Assembly (NCBI GenBank): GCA_903875455.1
Contig: CAIQWF010000206.1
Span: 1 to 57,059, forward strand
Reading direction: 5' to 3'
Origin: an uncultured Pseudomonadota bacterium
GTDB lineage: Bacteria; Pseudomonadota; Gammaproteobacteria; Methylococcales; Methylomonadaceae
DNA: 57,059 nt
Part shown: in pieces, positions 56,946-57,059 of the stretch
Numbering within the stretch: position 1 is the first letter of the stretch
How the letters are laid out: every line of letters starts with the position of its first letter
The notes under the pieces: model-generated
What the model was told of the DNA's origin: nothing
The model's input: the letters and a program-made list of their open reading frames with translations, nothing else
Database searches by the model: none
Program-made: the position numbers and the translations under genes

Positions 56946-57059
56946 TTTTTTAGGCAACAATACTTCGGACAGTTTTAACAAGACACAGCCCCGAAGTTAC
57001 AAAGTGCCTCATAAGATGAAGACGATTTAATCAAACTCAGATCCAAGGCAAAGTTGCAA
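56946..57059. other. Terminal stretch, no gene seen
   Basis: The last ~110 bases show no ORF, RNA gene or repeat that I can support. The window ends here. Confidence 0.3.

Overview
The window reads as a chromosomal segment of a gammaproteobacterium. Several gene orders match the enterobacterial/gammaproteobacterial arrangement: miaB-ybeZ-ybeY-ybeX, lptFG divergent from pepA-holC...valS, pilB-pilC-pilD-coaE-zapD, trmJ-cysE-iscR-cysteine desulfurase-iscA, and a potFGHI-type polyamine transporter. Type IV pilus genes, a large two-partner-secretion exoprotein pair and a modest GC content suggest an environmental, possibly methanotroph-like (Methylococcales) bacterium. That last placement is inference, not shown by any marker here. 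No rRNA, tRNA, CRISPR array, transposase or phage gene was recognised.

Layout. 1-10053: two tandem, related giant secreted proteins. They have the filamentous-haemagglutinin/TpsA front (complete only in the second; the first is cut by the window edge), a beta-helix stalk, a WD40-like propeller, an Ig-like sandwich and a C-terminal caspase-fold protease with intact His and Cys. 10072-17187: recC (minus), then miaB, phoH-like ybeZ, ybeY and ybeX/corC. 17371-25050: a P1B-type metal ATPase, an APC amino-acid/polyamine permease and a complete PotFGHI-like ABC importer. 25250-30539 (minus): zapD with an apparent frameshift, coaE, pilD, pilC, pilB. 30749-36959 (minus): valS, then two accessory genes (a HEPN-domain protein and a DUF29 protein) inserted into the otherwise conserved pepA-holC-valS block. 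37098-39301: lptF-lptG. 39421-41347 (minus): a CorA-like channel and a zinc-ribbon membrane protein. 41456-44998: trmJ, cysE, iscR, cysteine desulfurase and iscA, with no iscU. 45078-45630 (minus): brnTA toxin-antitoxin. 45916-49628: an operon of a Ser/Thr kinase, a TerD-domain membrane protein and a PH-like membrane protein, running directly into recD. 51466-56003: a solute-binding protein coupled to a hybrid histidine kinase. 56050-57059: a DUF2799-like lipoprotein, a REP-like element and a very small membrane-protein ORF.

How the genes work together. Housekeeping blocks cover tRNA modification and ribosome quality control (miaB, ybeZYX, trmJ, valS), Fe-S and cysteine metabolism (cysE, iscR, desulfurase, iscA), LPS export (lptFG), pilus assembly (pilBCD) and recombination (recC and recD, unlinked to each other and without recB in view). 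The most unusual accessory content is the tandem TpsA-propeller-caspase pair. It looks like a variable-front, constant-effector secreted protease system. The kinase-TerD-PH operon and the HEPN/DUF29 insertion are the next candidates.
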